From Aliihoeflea sp. 2WW (GTDB taxonomy: Bacteria > Pseudomonadota > Alphaproteobacteria > Rhizobiales > Rhizobiaceae): a stretch of DNA of 64,000 nucleotides. The stretch spans positions 1-64,000 of the forward strand of contig NZ_AYOD01000003.1 of assembly GCF_000497755.1 (NCBI RefSeq), given 5' to 3'. The notes under the pieces are model-generated. The model made no database searches. It saw only the letters and a list, made by a program, of their open reading frames with translations, and was not told where the DNA came from. Both the position numbers and the translations under genes were made by a program. Every line of letters begins with the position of its first letter. The first letter of the stretch is position 1. Below, in pieces: positions 1 to 10,800 of the stretch.

Positions 1-1
1 G

Positions 2-41
2 CCCTCCCTCCCCCTTGTGGGGAGGGATAAAGGGTGGGGGT
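2..41 (+). repeat. Right arm of an intergenic repeat element
   Basis: The window opens with the C-rich then G-rich arm CCCTCCCCCTTGTGGGGAGG followed by GATAAAGGGTGGGGG. The same arm recurs in this orientation near 24.94, 25.24 and 47.99 kb. There each copy is the right half of a roughly 145-bp element, so the left half here probably lies upstream of the window. Confidence 0.8.
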
Positions 42-103
42 TCCCACGCGCAGTCGTCTCGGATTCCCGTCACGCCCGCCCCTCAAACACCAAAGGTCAC
101 CGC

Positions 104-2554
104 ATGACCGCACTCCCCGCCCGCGCCCGCGCCGTCATCATCGGCGGCGGCATTTCGGGATGCTCCGTCGCCTACCACCTGGCAAAGCTCGGCTGGCGCG
201 ACATCGTGCTTCTGGAGCGCAAGCAGCTCACCTCCGGCACGACATGGCACGCTGCCGGCCTCGTCGGCCAACTCCGCGCCTCGCGCAACATGACGCGGCT
301 GGCGAAATATTCCGCGGATCTCTACACAAAACTCGAAGCCGAGACCGGCGTCGCCACCGGCATGCGGCAGGTCGGGTCGATCACCGTCGCCCTCACCGAC
401 GAGCGCAGGCAAGAAATCTTCCGCCAGGCCTCGCTTGCCCGCGCCTTCGATGTCGACGTGCGCGAGATTTCGCCTACCGAGGTCAAGGAGATGTACCCGC
501 ATCTCAACATCGACGGCGTCAAGGCCGGCGTCCACCTGCCGCTCGACGGCCAGTCCGACCCCGCCAACATCGCCATGGCACTCGCCAAAGGTGCCCGCCA
601 GAACGGCGCGACCATCGCCGAAAACGTCAAGGTCACGGCGGTTCACAGCAAGAACAGCCGCATCTCCGGCGTCTCATGGCAGCAGAACGGCGAAGCCGGC
701 ACCATCGAAACCGACATCGTCGTCAACTGCGCGGGCATGTGGGCGCGCGACCTCGGCGCGGCCTCGGGCGTCACGATTCCGCTCCACGCCTGCGAGCATT
801 TCTATCTCATCACCGAACCGATCGCCGGTCTCGGTCGCCTGCCCGTCCTGCGCGTTCCCGACGAGTGCGCCTATTACAAGGAAGACGCCGGCAAGATGAT
901 GCTCGGCGCCTTCGAGCCCAAGGCCAAGGCCTGGCCGCCGGTCGGCGGGCGCATCCGCGAAGATTTCTGCTTCGACCAGTTGCAGGAGGATTTCGAACAT
1001 TTCGAACCGATCCTCGAAATGGGCGTCAACCGCATGCCGATGCTGGGTTCGGCCGGCATCCACACCTTCTTCAATGGCCCTGAAAGCTTCACGCCCGACG
1101 ATCGCTACTATCTCGGCGAAGCACCCGAACTTGGCGGCTATTGGGTCGCAGCCGGCTACAATTCCATCGGCATCGTCTCGTCGGGCGGCGCGGGCATGGC
1201 ACTCGCCCAATGGATGAACGACGGCGAGCCGCCCTTCGACCTATGGGAAGTCGACATCCGCCGCGCCCAGCCCTTCCAGAAGAACCGGGCCTATCTGCGC
1301 GAGCGCGTCTCCGAAACGCTCGGCCTCCTCTACGCCGACCACTTCCCCTTCCGCCAAATGGAAACCTCGCGCGGCATCCGCCGCTCGCCACTTCACGAGC
1401 ACCTGAAGGCGCGCGGTGCCGTCTTCGGTGAGGTCGCCGGCTGGGAGCGCGCCAATTGGTTCGCCCGCGAAGGCCAGGAGCGCGAATACCGCTATTCCTG
1501 GCAGCGCCAGAACTGGTTCGACAATCAGCGCGAAGAGCATCTGGCCATCCGCAACAATGTCGGCCTGTTCGACATGACCTCCTTCGGCAAGATTCGCGTC
1601 GAAGGCCGCGATGCCTGCGCGTTCCTCCAGCGCCTTTGCGGCAACGACATCGACGTCGAACCCGGCCGCATCGTCTATACGCAGATGCTCAACGCGCGCG
1701 GCGGCATCGAAAGCGACCTCACCGTCACCCGGCTCTCAGAAACCGCGTTCTTTCTCGTCGTACCCGGCGCGACGCTCCAGCGCGATCTCGCCTGGCTGCG
1801 CCGGCACCTTGCCGACGAGTTCGTGATCATCACCGACGTGACCGCCGCCGAAGCGGTTCTGTGCCTCATGGGGCCGCAATCGCGCGCTCTGATCCAGAAA
1901 ATCAGCCCCAATGACTTCTCCAACGAAGCGAATCCGTTCGGCACGTGCCAGGAGATCGAGATCGGCATGGGCCTCGCCCGTGCTCATCGCGTCACCTATG
2001 TCGGCGAACTTGGCTGGGAACTCTACGTCCCGACCGACCAGGCCGCCCACGTCTTCGAGACGATCGAGGCCGCAGGCGCCGATGTCGGCCTGAAGCTTTG
2101 CGGCCTCCACACGCTCGACTCCTGCCGCATCGAAAAGGCCTTTCGCCATTTCGGCCACGACATCACCGACGAGGATCATGTTCTCGAAGCCGGCCTCGGC
2201 TTCGCGGTGAAGACGGCAAAGGGTGACTTCATCGGCCGCGATGCCGTGCTGCGCACGAAGGAGGCCGGCCTGTCGCGCCGGCTCGTCCAGTTCAAGCTGA
2301 ACGATCCGCAACCGCTTCTCTTCCACAACGAGGCGATCGTACGGGACGGCGAGATCGTCGGCACGATCACATCCGGCAATTATGGTCACCATCTCGGCGG
2401 CGCGATCGGCCTTGGATACGTGCCGTCAAAGGGCGAAACGGCCGACGCCCTGCTGGCCTCGACCTACGAGATCGAGGTGGCGGGCATTCGCCACCCCGCA
2501 ACCGCCTCACTTAAGCCGATGTACGACCCGGCCTCCGAACGCGTGCGGATGTAG
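104..2554 (+). CDS. FAD-dependent dimethylglycine/sarcosine dehydrogenase-like protein (DAO + GcvT domains)
   Basis: Protein of 816 aa. It has an N-terminal Rossmann motif GGGISG (residues 14-19) and the segment TTWHAAG, whose His49 matches the position of covalent FAD attachment in dimethylglycine dehydrogenase. The order is a DAO oxidoreductase domain (about 6-360), a linker domain, then an aminomethyltransferase (GcvT) fold (about 425-805). The family oxidatively demethylates N-methylated glycines and passes the C1 unit to tetrahydrofolate; the exact substrate here cannot be read from sequence. I start at ATG 104, because the frame open further upstream is translated repeat DNA. The stop lies 3 nt from the convergent next gene. 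Confidence 0.88.
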   Translation: MTALPARARAVIIGGGISGCSVAYHLAKLGWRDIVLLERKQLTSGTTWHAAGLVGQLRASRNMTRLAKYSADLYTKLEAETGVATGMRQVGSITVALTDERRQEIFRQASLARAFDVDVREISPTEVKEMYPHLNIDGVKAGVHLPLDGQSDPANIAMALAKGARQNGATIAENVKVTAVHSKNSRISGVSWQQNGEAGTIETDIVVNCAGMWARDLGAASGVTIPLHACEHFYLITEPIAGLGRLPVLRVPDECAYYKEDAGKMMLGAFEPKAKAWPPVGGRIREDFCFDQLQEDFEHFEPILEMGVNRMPMLGSAGIHTFFNGPESFTPDDRYYLGEAPELGGYWVAAGYNSIGIVSSGGAGMALAQWMNDGEPPFDLWEVDIRRAQPFQKNRAYLRERVSETLGLLYADHFPFRQMETSRGIRRSPLHEHLKARGAVFGEVAGWERANWFAREGQEREYRYSWQRQNWFDNQREEHLAIRNNVGLFDMTSFGKIRVEGRDACAFLQRLCGNDIDVEPGRIVYTQMLNARGGIESDLTVTRLSETAFFLVVPGATLQRDLAWLRRHLADEFVIITDVTAAEAVLCLMGPQSRALIQKISPNDFSNEANPFGTCQEIEIGMGLARAHRVTYVGELGWELYVPTDQAAHVFETIEAAGADVGLKLCGLHTLDSCRIEKAFRHFGHDITDEDHVLEAGLGFAVKTAKGDFIGRDAVLRTKEAGLSRRLVQFKLNDPQPLLFHNEAIVRDGEIVGTITSGNYGHHLGGAIGLGYVPSKGETADALLASTYEIEVAGIRHPATASLKPMYDPASERVRM

Positions 2555-2557
2555 GGG

Positions 2558-2848
2558 TCAATCGTCGAACAGGAAAATGTCCTGGCCGCACCGATAGACG
2601 GGACACTGGTTCGCATCCCGCGTCTGGACCGAGGCGATCACTGGAACGCTCGGATGACTGCAGAACTGGCGCGATGCGACATAGCGATCATAAGTAAACT
2701 GGCCGGTCGTCAGCACGACCGCACCATTGTCGACGATCAGTTGCTGCACCTGCGCGCACGACATTGCTCGGCTGTCCGGCCGGCCCTGCGCGCTCGCACC
2801 GGCAATCGTCGCCGCCATCAGAATTGCCACCAGCGAGATTCGTTTCAC
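2558..2848 (-). CDS. Small exported protein, unknown function
   Basis: Protein of 96 aa. A GTG start at 2848 is preceded by GGAGGA at a 7-nt spacing, so I prefer it to the ATG at 2866. Residues 1-20 form a Sec-type signal peptide (VKRISL, a hydrophobic core, then AGASA), giving a mature periplasmic protein of about 76 aa with four cysteines (SCAQ, FCSH, QCPV, RCGQ) that could form two disulfides. I do not recognise a named family. Confidence 0.7.
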   Translation of the reverse strand: MKRISLVAILMAATIAGASAQGRPDSRAMSCAQVQQLIVDNGAVVLTTGQFTYDRYVASRQFCSHPSVPVIASVQTRDANQCPVYRCGQDIFLFDD

Positions 2849-2879
2849 GGCACGTTCCTCCGTCATGTTGCCGATGCGC

Positions 2880-3113
2880 CTAAAGGAATGCGGCCGCCAG
2901 AAAGGCCACGAGCACGACACCGGAAACGATGATCGTCAATCGCCAGCTAAACCCGTTGCTCATTTCCGGTCCAGACCCATAATCGCGCCCGTCGCCCAGC
3001 ATGATACTCGGGGCATCTGCAGGCGTCAGGCGAACCGTCGGTCCGCCATTTTCGTCATTGCTGATTTCGACGACCTTCGACTGGTCGAGGATATCGCGTT
3101 CGAAATAGGTCAT
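2880..3113 (-). CDS. Small single-pass membrane protein, unknown function
   Basis: Protein of 77 aa. The first 50 or so residues are hydrophilic and acidic. The C-terminus (about 55-77, LTIIVSGVVLVAFLAAAFL) is one transmembrane helix, so it resembles a tail-anchored protein. It ends 31 nt before the start of the small exported protein on the same strand, and the two could be co-transcribed. No family recognised. Confidence 0.55.
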   Translation of the reverse strand: MTYFERDILDQSKVVEISNDENGGPTVRLTPADAPSIMLGDGRDYGSGPEMSNGFSWRLTIIVSGVVLVAFLAAAFL

Positions 3114-3220
3114 CTCATCCCTTGCCCGGCTGCAGCCAGCCCGTTGGTAATCGAATTGTGTTGCCTATATGGCCGGATAACGTCTCCGATCGGGCGCGTG
3201 TTCCGCGACTTCAACGAAGG

Positions 3221-3982
3221 GTGAACATCATTTCCACCAGACCACTGACGATCCGCGACATCCCCTGCCCGCCTGAACGGCTCGCCGTGTTCCTCGATTT
3301 CGACGGCACGCTCGCCGACATCGTCGAACATCCCGACGACGTTCACCTGCCCGCGACCACGGCAAAAGCGCTCGCAAAACTCGAAACCCGCACGTCGGGC
3401 GCGATCGCGATCGTGACCGGCCGGCCGATCGCGCAGATCGACGCGCTGGTCGATCCGCTCGTCCTGCCGGTCGCCGGCGTCCACGGCATGGCGCGACGCG
3501 GCTTCGATGGACGGCTTCATTCGACCCAGCACGACGCCACGCTGTTCGCCGAGATCCAGACGCGCCTGACGCGCCTTCATCTCGAACTTCCCGGCACGAT
3601 GATCGAGATCAAGCCCGGCTCAATCGCCTTCCACTATCGGCGTCGTCCCGAACTTGCCCCGACGATCGCCGAGACGGTCCACGACCTTCTCGGTGAACTC
3701 GAAGGCCTGGACATCCTGCACGGAAAGATGGTCGTCGAGGTCAAGGCCGGTCACGCGCACAAGGGCGATGCCATCCGCGCCTTCATGACGGAGGCACCGT
3801 TCGCCGGCCGCGTGCCGCTTTTCGCGGGCGATGACGTCACGGACGAGTTCGGCTTCGCGGCGGTTCGCGACCTGGATGGCATCGCGATCAAGATCGGACC
3901 GGGCGAAACGGCCGCCGAGTGGCGTGTCGACGATCCGGACCGCTTCAGGAAATGGCTGGAGTGCCTTGCCGATTCTGCCTAA
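3221..3982 (+). CDS. otsB: Trehalose-6-phosphate phosphatase
   Basis: HAD-superfamily phosphatase of about 253 aa that removes phosphate from trehalose-6-phosphate. The nucleophile motif is DFDGT (residues 26-30) and the late motif is GDDVTDE, typical of OtsB. The frame is open from 3122, but the first 33 residues do not look like OtsB, so I place the start at GTG 3221, which gives the family's usual length; its Shine-Dalgarno is poor, so the start is uncertain. It lies 115 bp upstream of otsA on the same strand, forming a two-gene trehalose route used for osmotic and desiccation protection. Confidence 0.9.
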   Translation: MNIISTRPLTIRDIPCPPERLAVFLDFDGTLADIVEHPDDVHLPATTAKALAKLETRTSGAIAIVTGRPIAQIDALVDPLVLPVAGVHGMARRGFDGRLHSTQHDATLFAEIQTRLTRLHLELPGTMIEIKPGSIAFHYRRRPELAPTIAETVHDLLGELEGLDILHGKMVVEVKAGHAHKGDAIRAFMTEAPFAGRVPLFAGDDVTDEFGFAAVRDLDGIAIKIGPGETAAEWRVDDPDRFRKWLECLADSA

Positions 3983-4097
3983 ATTTGCATCGCCATCAGA
4001 TGTTGCTAAAACCATGCGCAGATTTTCGATGATCGCAATGGATCAAATAGCCGCCCGATGGGTTCGGCCGACGAGTACAGCATAGGAGATTTTGATA

Positions 4098-5495
4098 GTG
4101 GGTAGACTGGTGGTCGTCTCGAACCGGGTCGCGGACCTGACGAAATCGACACAGTCAGGTGGACTTGCGGTCGGCCTTGCCGATGCCCTGAAACGGCGCG
4201 GCGGGCTCTGGGTGGGCTGGAGCGGGGAAACGTCAACCGATGCGGACGACGCCGCGCCGGAACTGACGACGGCCGGGAACGTCGCGATGGCGACCATCCC
4301 GCTCACCCCGGACGACTACGCCAATTACTATCTCGGCTTCGCCAACTCCGTCCTCTGGCCGCTCTTCCACTACCGGCTCGACCTCGTCGACTTCCATTCC
4401 GAATTTCTCGACAGCTACCGGAAGGTGAACCGCCGCTTCGCCGAAGCGCTCCTCCCGCTGCTCAAGCCCGACGACACGATCTGGATTCACGACTACCACC
4501 TGATCCCGCTCGCCTCGGAGTTGCGCAAGCGCGGTTGCACGCAGCGGATCGGCTTCTTCCTGCACATCCCCTTCCCGCCGCCGGAGGTCCTCGCGGCGGC
4601 GCCGGGCCACAAATGGCTCGCCGACAGTTTCCTCGCCTATGATCTCGTCGGCTTCCAGACCCAGACGGACGTCGCGAATCTAGCCCACTATGCCGAAGAC
4701 CACATGCAGCTTTCGGCACCGGTCGACGGGCGCATGTCGGGGCCGGCCGGTGATCTGCACCTCGACTGCTTCCCGATCGGCATCGACACGCAAGCCTTCG
4801 CCGAGCTCGCCGCTTCGCCCGCCGACGACGTCCAGGTCGACACGATGCGGCGCATGGTGCTCGACCGGAAACAGATCATCGGCGTCGATCGGCTCGACTA
4901 TTCCAAGGGCCTGCCCGACCGGATGAAGGCGTTCGGGCGTCTGCTCGACCTCTATCCCGAGCACATGAAGAAGGTCACCTTCCTGCAGATCGCCCCGCCG
5001 ACGCGCGAGGATGTCGACGCCTATGCCGACATCCGCCACGAACTGGAATCGCTGTCGGGCTCCATCAACGGCCGCTTCGCCGATTTCAACTGGACGCCGA
5101 TCCGCTACATCCACCGCTCCGTCGCGCGCGAAAAGCTCGCCGCGCTCTACCGCGTCAGCCGCGCAGGGCTCGTCACGCCGCTGCGCGACGGCATGAACCT
5201 CGTTGCCAAGGAATATGTCGCCGCGCAGAACCCGGACGATCCGGGCGTGCTCATCCTGTCGAAATTCGCGGGCGCGGCGGAGGAACTCGCCGAGGCGTTG
5301 ATCGTCAACCCCTACGACATCGACGCCATGGCCGCCGCCATCGACCGCGCACTGACCATGCCGATCGAGGAGCGCAAGGAGCGCCATTCGGCGCTCTACA
5401 AACGCGTTGCCGAGGGCGATGCGCTCGCCTGGCAGAAGGCCTTTCTCGACGCACTGGAAGCCGCGCCGAACGGCATCACCCTCGACGTCGCCTGA
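4098..5495 (+). CDS. otsA: Trehalose-6-phosphate synthase
   Basis: GT20 glycosyltransferase, 465 aa against 474 in E. coli, joining UDP-glucose and glucose-6-phosphate. Diagnostic segments in order are [48 protein letters not shown] and [16 protein letters not shown] at 4084-4088 sits 9 nt from GTG 4098 but only 3 nt from an in-frame TTG at 4092, so GTG is the better start. Its product is the substrate of the OtsB encoded just upstream. Confidence 0.96.
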   Translation: MGRLVVVSNRVADLTKSTQSGGLAVGLADALKRRGGLWVGWSGETSTDADDAAPELTTAGNVAMATIPLTPDDYANYYLGFANSVLWPLFHYRLDLVDFHSEFLDSYRKVNRRFAEALLPLLKPDDTIWIHDYHLIPLASELRKRGCTQRIGFFLHIPFPPPEVLAAAPGHKWLADSFLAYDLVGFQTQTDVANLAHYAEDHMQLSAPVDGRMSGPAGDLHLDCFPIGIDTQAFAELAASPADDVQVDTMRRMVLDRKQIIGVDRLDYSKGLPDRMKAFGRLLDLYPEHMKKVTFLQIAPPTREDVDAYADIRHELESLSGSINGRFADFNWTPIRYIHRSVAREKLAALYRVSRAGLVTPLRDGMNLVAKEYVAAQNPDDPGVLILSKFAGAAEELAEALIVNPYDIDAMAAAIDRALTMPIEERKERHSALYKRVAEGDALAWQKAFLDALEAAPNGITLDVA

Positions 5496-5498
5496 CGA

Positions 5499-5681
5499 TC
5501 ACGATTTCTTGTCGGGCAGTTTCTTGCGCTTGGTCTCGGCGAGGTCTTCGAGTTGTCGCTCGCTCATCGAGTCCGCCATCTGCTTCGATGCGCCCTTCAG
5601 CTCCGATTTCTTCGTATCGCCCCGCTTGGCGGAAAGCGCGGCGCCAGCGGCTTTTTGCTGGGCTTTCGACTTGGCAGGCAT
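5499..5681 (-). CDS. DUF3008 family small basic protein
   Basis: Lys/Ala-rich 60-aa protein beginning MPAKSKAQQKAAGAALSAKR and ending KRKKLPDKKS, the typical pattern of DUF3008 (function unknown, common in Alphaproteobacteria). GAGGAG lies 8 nt upstream of ATG 5681 and fixes the start; a GTG three codons earlier would overlap it. The gene converges on otsA with a 3-nt gap. Confidence 0.85.
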   Translation of the reverse strand: MPAKSKAQQKAAGAALSAKRGDTKKSELKGASKQMADSMSERQLEDLAETKRKKLPDKKS

Positions 5682-5960
5682 GAACTTCACTCCTCAGGTC
5701 TTTCCGCCTCCAAAGCTATCCGGGCGGCCCGATGTTCCTGACGTTCTGATACGTCCTGTGACCTTCCCGCCACGATGTCGATTGGACAGGGCCGGGGCTA
5801 ACCGATAGGTTGCATCGGCGCGACTGGTCGCGATTTGTTAGGAATTCATTATCAATATCACGAACTTGGCCTTGGCCTGAGTTGGTGGCGTTGGACGGGC
5901 GGATCGCAGGGGGAGCTTCGGTTTTCGCGGTTCGGCAGTCGCAGAGTTCGGGGAGTAGCC

Positions 5961-7889
5961 GTGTCAGGACAATTCGGGATGCGTCACCGGCTCCTCGTCG
6001 CCTCGCTGGCGGTCGCAACGGCGATGTCTCAGGTTTCTACCGCCTCCGCCTTCTTCGGCCTGTTCGGCTCGAGCGATGCCGACGAAGTCGAGGTCATCGG
6101 CGAGCCGCAGAACTACACCGCCGAAGTCACCGTGCTCGACGCCGAAACCGCGCTCGAGCGCAAGCTGCGCAATTCCTCGACGCTCTGGAACGACCGCAAC
6201 GAGCCCGCCTCCGGCGCCGGTGGCCTGCTCGCCAAGGCCCGCGGCGATTATCGCCGCCTCCTTGCTGCGCTCTATACCGAGGGCCGCTATGGCGGCACGA
6301 TCTCGATCCGCATCGACGGACGGGAAGCCGCCGACATCGCGCCCGATACGCCGCTCGCAAATCCGGCCACCGTCGTCGTCTCGATCGATCCAGGCCCCGA
6401 ATTCCGCTTCGGCGAAGCCTCCATCATCAACGAGGCCCCGCCTCCGCAAAGCTGGCGCGACGAGGTCGACGATCCGCGCGAAGAAGGCTACGCGCCCGGC
6501 GAGGTCGCCCGCTCATCCGTCATCCTGCGCGCCGAGCGCCTGTCGGTCGAAGCCTGGCGCCAGCAGGGCCATGCCAAGGCCGAGGTGGTCGAGCGCCGCG
6601 TCGAAGCCGCACATGATGCCGACCTCCTCAATGCCCGCATCACGGTCGAGCCCGGCCGCAAAGCGTTTTACGGCCCGGTTACGGTCCAGGGCACTGAGCG
6701 GATGGACCCGGAATTCGTAGCCTTCATGGCCGGCTTGCCGCTCGGGCGCGAATACGACCCCGACGACATCAAGCGCGCCGGCGACCGCCTCGCCCGCCTC
6801 GACGTCTTCCGCGCCTCGCGCTTCCAGGAAGCCGAAACGATCGGGCCGGACGGCCTCCTGCCGATCGACCTCATCGTCCAGGAGCGCGAGCTTCGCCGCT
6901 TCGGCATCGGCGGCTCCTATTCCACGGTCGATGGCCTCGGCTTCGAGACCTACTGGCTGCACCGAAACCTGTTCGGCCGCGCCGAGCGCCTGCGCTTCGA
7001 CGCGCGCGTCGCCGGCATCGGCAAGTCGCTCGACAGCGAAGGTTTCGACCCGCGCGACTTCACCTATCGCGTCGGCGCCAGTTTCGAGAAGCCGGGCGTC
7101 TTCACGCCCGACACCAACTATTTCGCCTCGCTCTTCGGTACGCGCGAGGTGCTCGACACCTACACCCGCACCGGCATCGATGCGACGTCGGGCTATTCGC
7201 ACATCTTCACGGAGGAACTGGCCGGCCGCTTCGCCGTCAATGCCGGCCATGCCGAGTTCGAGGACGACGCGTTCGGGACGCGCACATTCACAACCGCCGG
7301 CCTTCTCGGCTCGCTCACCTTCGATTCTCGCGACGACGTTCCGAACCCGACACGCGGCTATTTCGCAGAAGCGATGGTCGAGCCGTTCTACGAGTTCCAA
7401 TACGGCAACGCCGCGTTCCGCTCGACGCTCGAAGGCCGCACCTATTACGGCTTTGGCGCGGAAGACCGGTTCGTTCTCGCCGGTCGCGCCAAGTTCGGCA
7501 CGCTGGTGGGCCCGTCCATCGGCGAAACCCCGCCGGACAAGCTCTTCTTTGCCGGCGGCGGCGGTTCGGTGCGCGGCTATGCGTTCCGCAATATCGGCGT
7601 CGAAGGTCCGGGCGGAGCGGTTATCGGCGGCAAGTCGCTGATCGAAGGCTCGGTCGAGGCGCGCGCGCAGGTCACCGACACGATCGGGCTCGTCGGCTTT
7701 GCCGATGCCGGACTGGTCGGCTCGGACTCGGTTCCCGATTTCGGTGAAGACGTGCGCATCGGCGTCGGCGCCGGCCTGCGCTATTTCACCGGGCTCGGGC
7801 CCATACGCCTCGATGTCGCGGTTCCGCTCGATCCGAGGCCGGGCGATCCATCCGTCGCCTTCTATGTTGGGATAGGACAGGCGTTTTGA
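5961..7889 (+). CDS. tamA: Omp85-family outer membrane assembly protein TamA
   Basis: Protein of 642 aa with a signal peptide (to about residue 28, ending STASA), POTRA-type repeats (about 45-330) and a C-terminal beta-barrel that contains the Omp85 loop signature SVRGYAFRN and ends in phenylalanine. With TamB it forms an envelope-spanning machine for inserting some outer-membrane proteins and moving lipids. GTG 5961 follows GGGGAG at 5 nt; an ATG six codons later is the alternative. Its stop overlaps the tamB start by 3 nt (TTGA), indicating coupled translation. Confidence 0.93.
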   Translation: MSGQFGMRHRLLVASLAVATAMSQVSTASAFFGLFGSSDADEVEVIGEPQNYTAEVTVLDAETALERKLRNSSTLWNDRNEPASGAGGLLAKARGDYRRLLAALYTEGRYGGTISIRIDGREAADIAPDTPLANPATVVVSIDPGPEFRFGEASIINEAPPPQSWRDEVDDPREEGYAPGEVARSSVILRAERLSVEAWRQQGHAKAEVVERRVEAAHDADLLNARITVEPGRKAFYGPVTVQGTERMDPEFVAFMAGLPLGREYDPDDIKRAGDRLARLDVFRASRFQEAETIGPDGLLPIDLIVQERELRRFGIGGSYSTVDGLGFETYWLHRNLFGRAERLRFDARVAGIGKSLDSEGFDPRDFTYRVGASFEKPGVFTPDTNYFASLFGTREVLDTYTRTGIDATSGYSHIFTEELAGRFAVNAGHAEFEDDAFGTRTFTTAGLLGSLTFDSRDDVPNPTRGYFAEAMVEPFYEFQYGNAAFRSTLEGRTYYGFGAEDRFVLAGRAKFGTLVGPSIGETPPDKLFFAGGGGSVRGYAFRNIGVEGPGGAVIGGKSLIEGSVEARAQVTDTIGLVGFADAGLVGSDSVPDFGEDVRIGVGAGLRYFTGLGPIRLDVAVPLDPRPGDPSVAFYVGIGQAF

Positions 7890-10800
7890 TCCGAATTCTC
7901 GTCGCCCTCGCATGTCTGATCTTCGCCGTTCCCGCCAGCGCGCAGGAAACGGAAGCGGAGACGCGCTCGCTTTTCACCAATTTCATCCAGAACCAGCTTT
8001 CGACGCCCAACCGCCAGATCCAGATCAGCGGTATCCAGGGCGCACTGTCGTCGAATGCCCGTATCGGCTCGATCACGGTTGCCGATCGCGAGGGCGTGTG
8101 GATGCGCATCACCAATGCGTCGATCGACTGGAGCCGCTCGGCGCTGCTCCTGCGCCAGCGGCTCGAAATCTCCTCGCTTCGCGCCGAACGGATCGACGTG
8201 ATCCGCCAGCCCGTCCCCGAAGAAGGCATGCCGGCGCCCGAATCCTCCGGCTTCGCGGTTCCCGAACTGCCCGTCGCGATCAATCTCGAAAGCCTCGAAA
8301 TTCCTGTTGCGACCTTCGGTCCGACCGTCTTCGGGCTCGAATCCGAACTTTCGCTCACCGGTCGCCTGCGGCTTGAAGACGGCGCGATCGACACCGCGCT
8401 GGACGTCACGCGCCTCGATGGCCCCGGCGGTCAGCTCGGGCTCTCCTTCGTCTATTCCAACACGACCGAAGTGGTCGATCTCGACCTGTCGCTCAGCGAG
8501 CCGGAAAACGGCATCGTCGCCAACGTCCTGAACATCGAGGGTCGCCCCCCGGTCGCGCTGACGCTTTCGGGCAATGGCGAGCTCGACAATCTCGACGTCC
8601 AGCTCGCGCTCGATGCCGACAGCGAGCGCATCCTCACCGGCATCGCCATGCTGCGCGAGGGTCGCGGCGGCCGCGGTTTCTCCACCCGCCTGTCGGGGCC
8701 GATCGCACAGCTCATTCCCGCGCAGTTCCGCGACTTCTTCGGCGCCGAGACCTCGCTCGAAGCGCAAGGCTTCATTCGCGACGAAGGCGGCTTCCGCCTC
8801 GATGCGCTCGACCTCGAAAGCGCGGCGCTGACGCTATCGGCCTCCGCCGAGACGACCGCCGACAGCTTCCTGCGCCGGCTTGCCATCGACGCCTCCGTCG
8901 AGGACCCGAGCGGGGACGTCGTCGTCCTCCCCGTCCCCGGTGGCGATACGACCGTCCAGCGCGCGGCGCTCACGCTTTCCTATGGCGGGGGTGCGGATGA
9001 TGACTGGTCCGGTTCGCTCGATATTCGCGGCCTCGATACGGCGGGCTTTGCGGCCGAGACGATGGAACTCGACCTGTCCGGCCTCGCGCAGAACCTCGAC
9101 CAGCCGAACGACCGGCGCATCACCTTCGACCTGTCCGGTGCGATCGACGGCGTCACGTCGCCCGACGAGGAAATCGCCCAGGCGCTCGGAACGCGCATCG
9201 ACCTGACTTCGTCCGGCGAGTGGGCGAGTTCGCAGCCGCTCGTCCTGTCGGATACGCAGATCGAGGCCGAGGCGCTGATCCTGCGCCTTGCCGGCACGGT
9301 CGCCGAATATGTCTTCGACGGCGATATCGGGGTCGAAACGTCGAGCCTCGCCCCCTTCTCCGGCCTTGCCGGCCGCGACCTTTCCGGCGCGCTGGCGCTC
9401 AATGCGCGGGGCAGCGTCGCGCCGATCTCCGGCGGCTTCAACCTGACGCTCGACGGCACGATCGACGAATTGCGCATCGACCAAGAAGCCGCCGACAATC
9501 TGATGGGCGGGCGCACCACGATTGCAGGACGCATCGAACGCGGGGCGAACGGCCTCGTGACCGAAAACCTGCGCGTCGAGAACCAGCAGTTCAACCTCCT
9601 CGCCGACGGCACCTATGCGACGGGCGCGGCCGATTTCGACTTCCGTTTCGGCTTGACCGACCTCGCGCTCGTCTCGCCTGAGGCGTCCGGCGCGCTGACC
9701 GCCGAAGGCCGCGCGGCAGGCAGCGACGGGCTGATCAACCTGACGACGTCCGTCACGGTTCCCTCCGGCCGGCTTGCCGACAAGCAGTTGCGCGACGCCG
9801 CCATCGCCTTCGAAGGCACGCTCGAGGAAAGCGACCTCGAAGGCACCCTTGCGGGCAGCGCGTTCCTCGACGGCGTCCGTGTCGACCTGTCCTCCGCCAT
9901 CGCGCTGGTCGAGGAAGAACGGCGCCTGACCGACCTCGTCTTCACCGCCGGCGGCGCGCGCCTGACGGGCTCCGTCGTGCAGGATTCGGCCGGGCTTCTC
10001 ACCGGCTCGCTCGACATCGATGCCGCCGACATTTCCACGCTCGCAGCACTTGCGCTTCAGGAAGCATCCGGCGCCGTTCAGGCGTCCGTCGGGCTCGAAC
10101 CCGTCGAAAACGAACAGCGCGCGACGCTCGAAGGCACGATCGACGACTTCACGCTCGGCGAAACGCGCATCGAAGCCGCCGAAATTCAGGCCGCGATCGA
10201 CGATCTCTTCGGCGTCCCGCGCATCGACGGCTCGGTCGACGCGAGCGGCATTTCGGCCGGCGGGGTCGAGGTGACGACGCTTCAGGCCAATGCCAACCGG
10301 CAGGGCGAGACCACCGACTTCTCCGCCAATGCACGCCTCGACAATGGCACGACGGCCGCTGCCGAAGGTTCGCTGACGCCCGAAGGCGAAGGCTTCCGCC
10401 TCGCCCTGACGCGCATCGATCTTGCGCAGGGCAACCTTGCCGCACGTCTGCGCCAGCCTGCGAGCCTCTCGGTCATCGGCGAGACCATCACCATCGACGC
10501 GCTCGCGCTCGATGTCGGCGGCGGCAGCATCGACGCCACCGGCCGCATCGCGGAACAGATCGATCTCGACGTGACGATCGCCGCCCTGCCCCTGTCGATC
10601 GCCAACACCGTCCGCCCCGATCTCGAACTCGGCGGCACGATCGACGGCACGGCGCGCGTCACCGGCCCGCGCAGTCAGCCGGACGTGGCCTTCGACATTC
10701 GCGGCAACGCCTTGCAGGCCGCAGCCCTGCGCGATGCGGGCCTCTCCTCGCTCGGCGTGACGGCGCGCGGCACGACATCCGGCGAACGACTCAACATCGA

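Noticed and set aside
17-103. N-terminal extension of the first dehydrogenase
   Set aside because: The added codons are translated repeat DNA; the FAD-binding motif sits at the usual distance from ATG 104.
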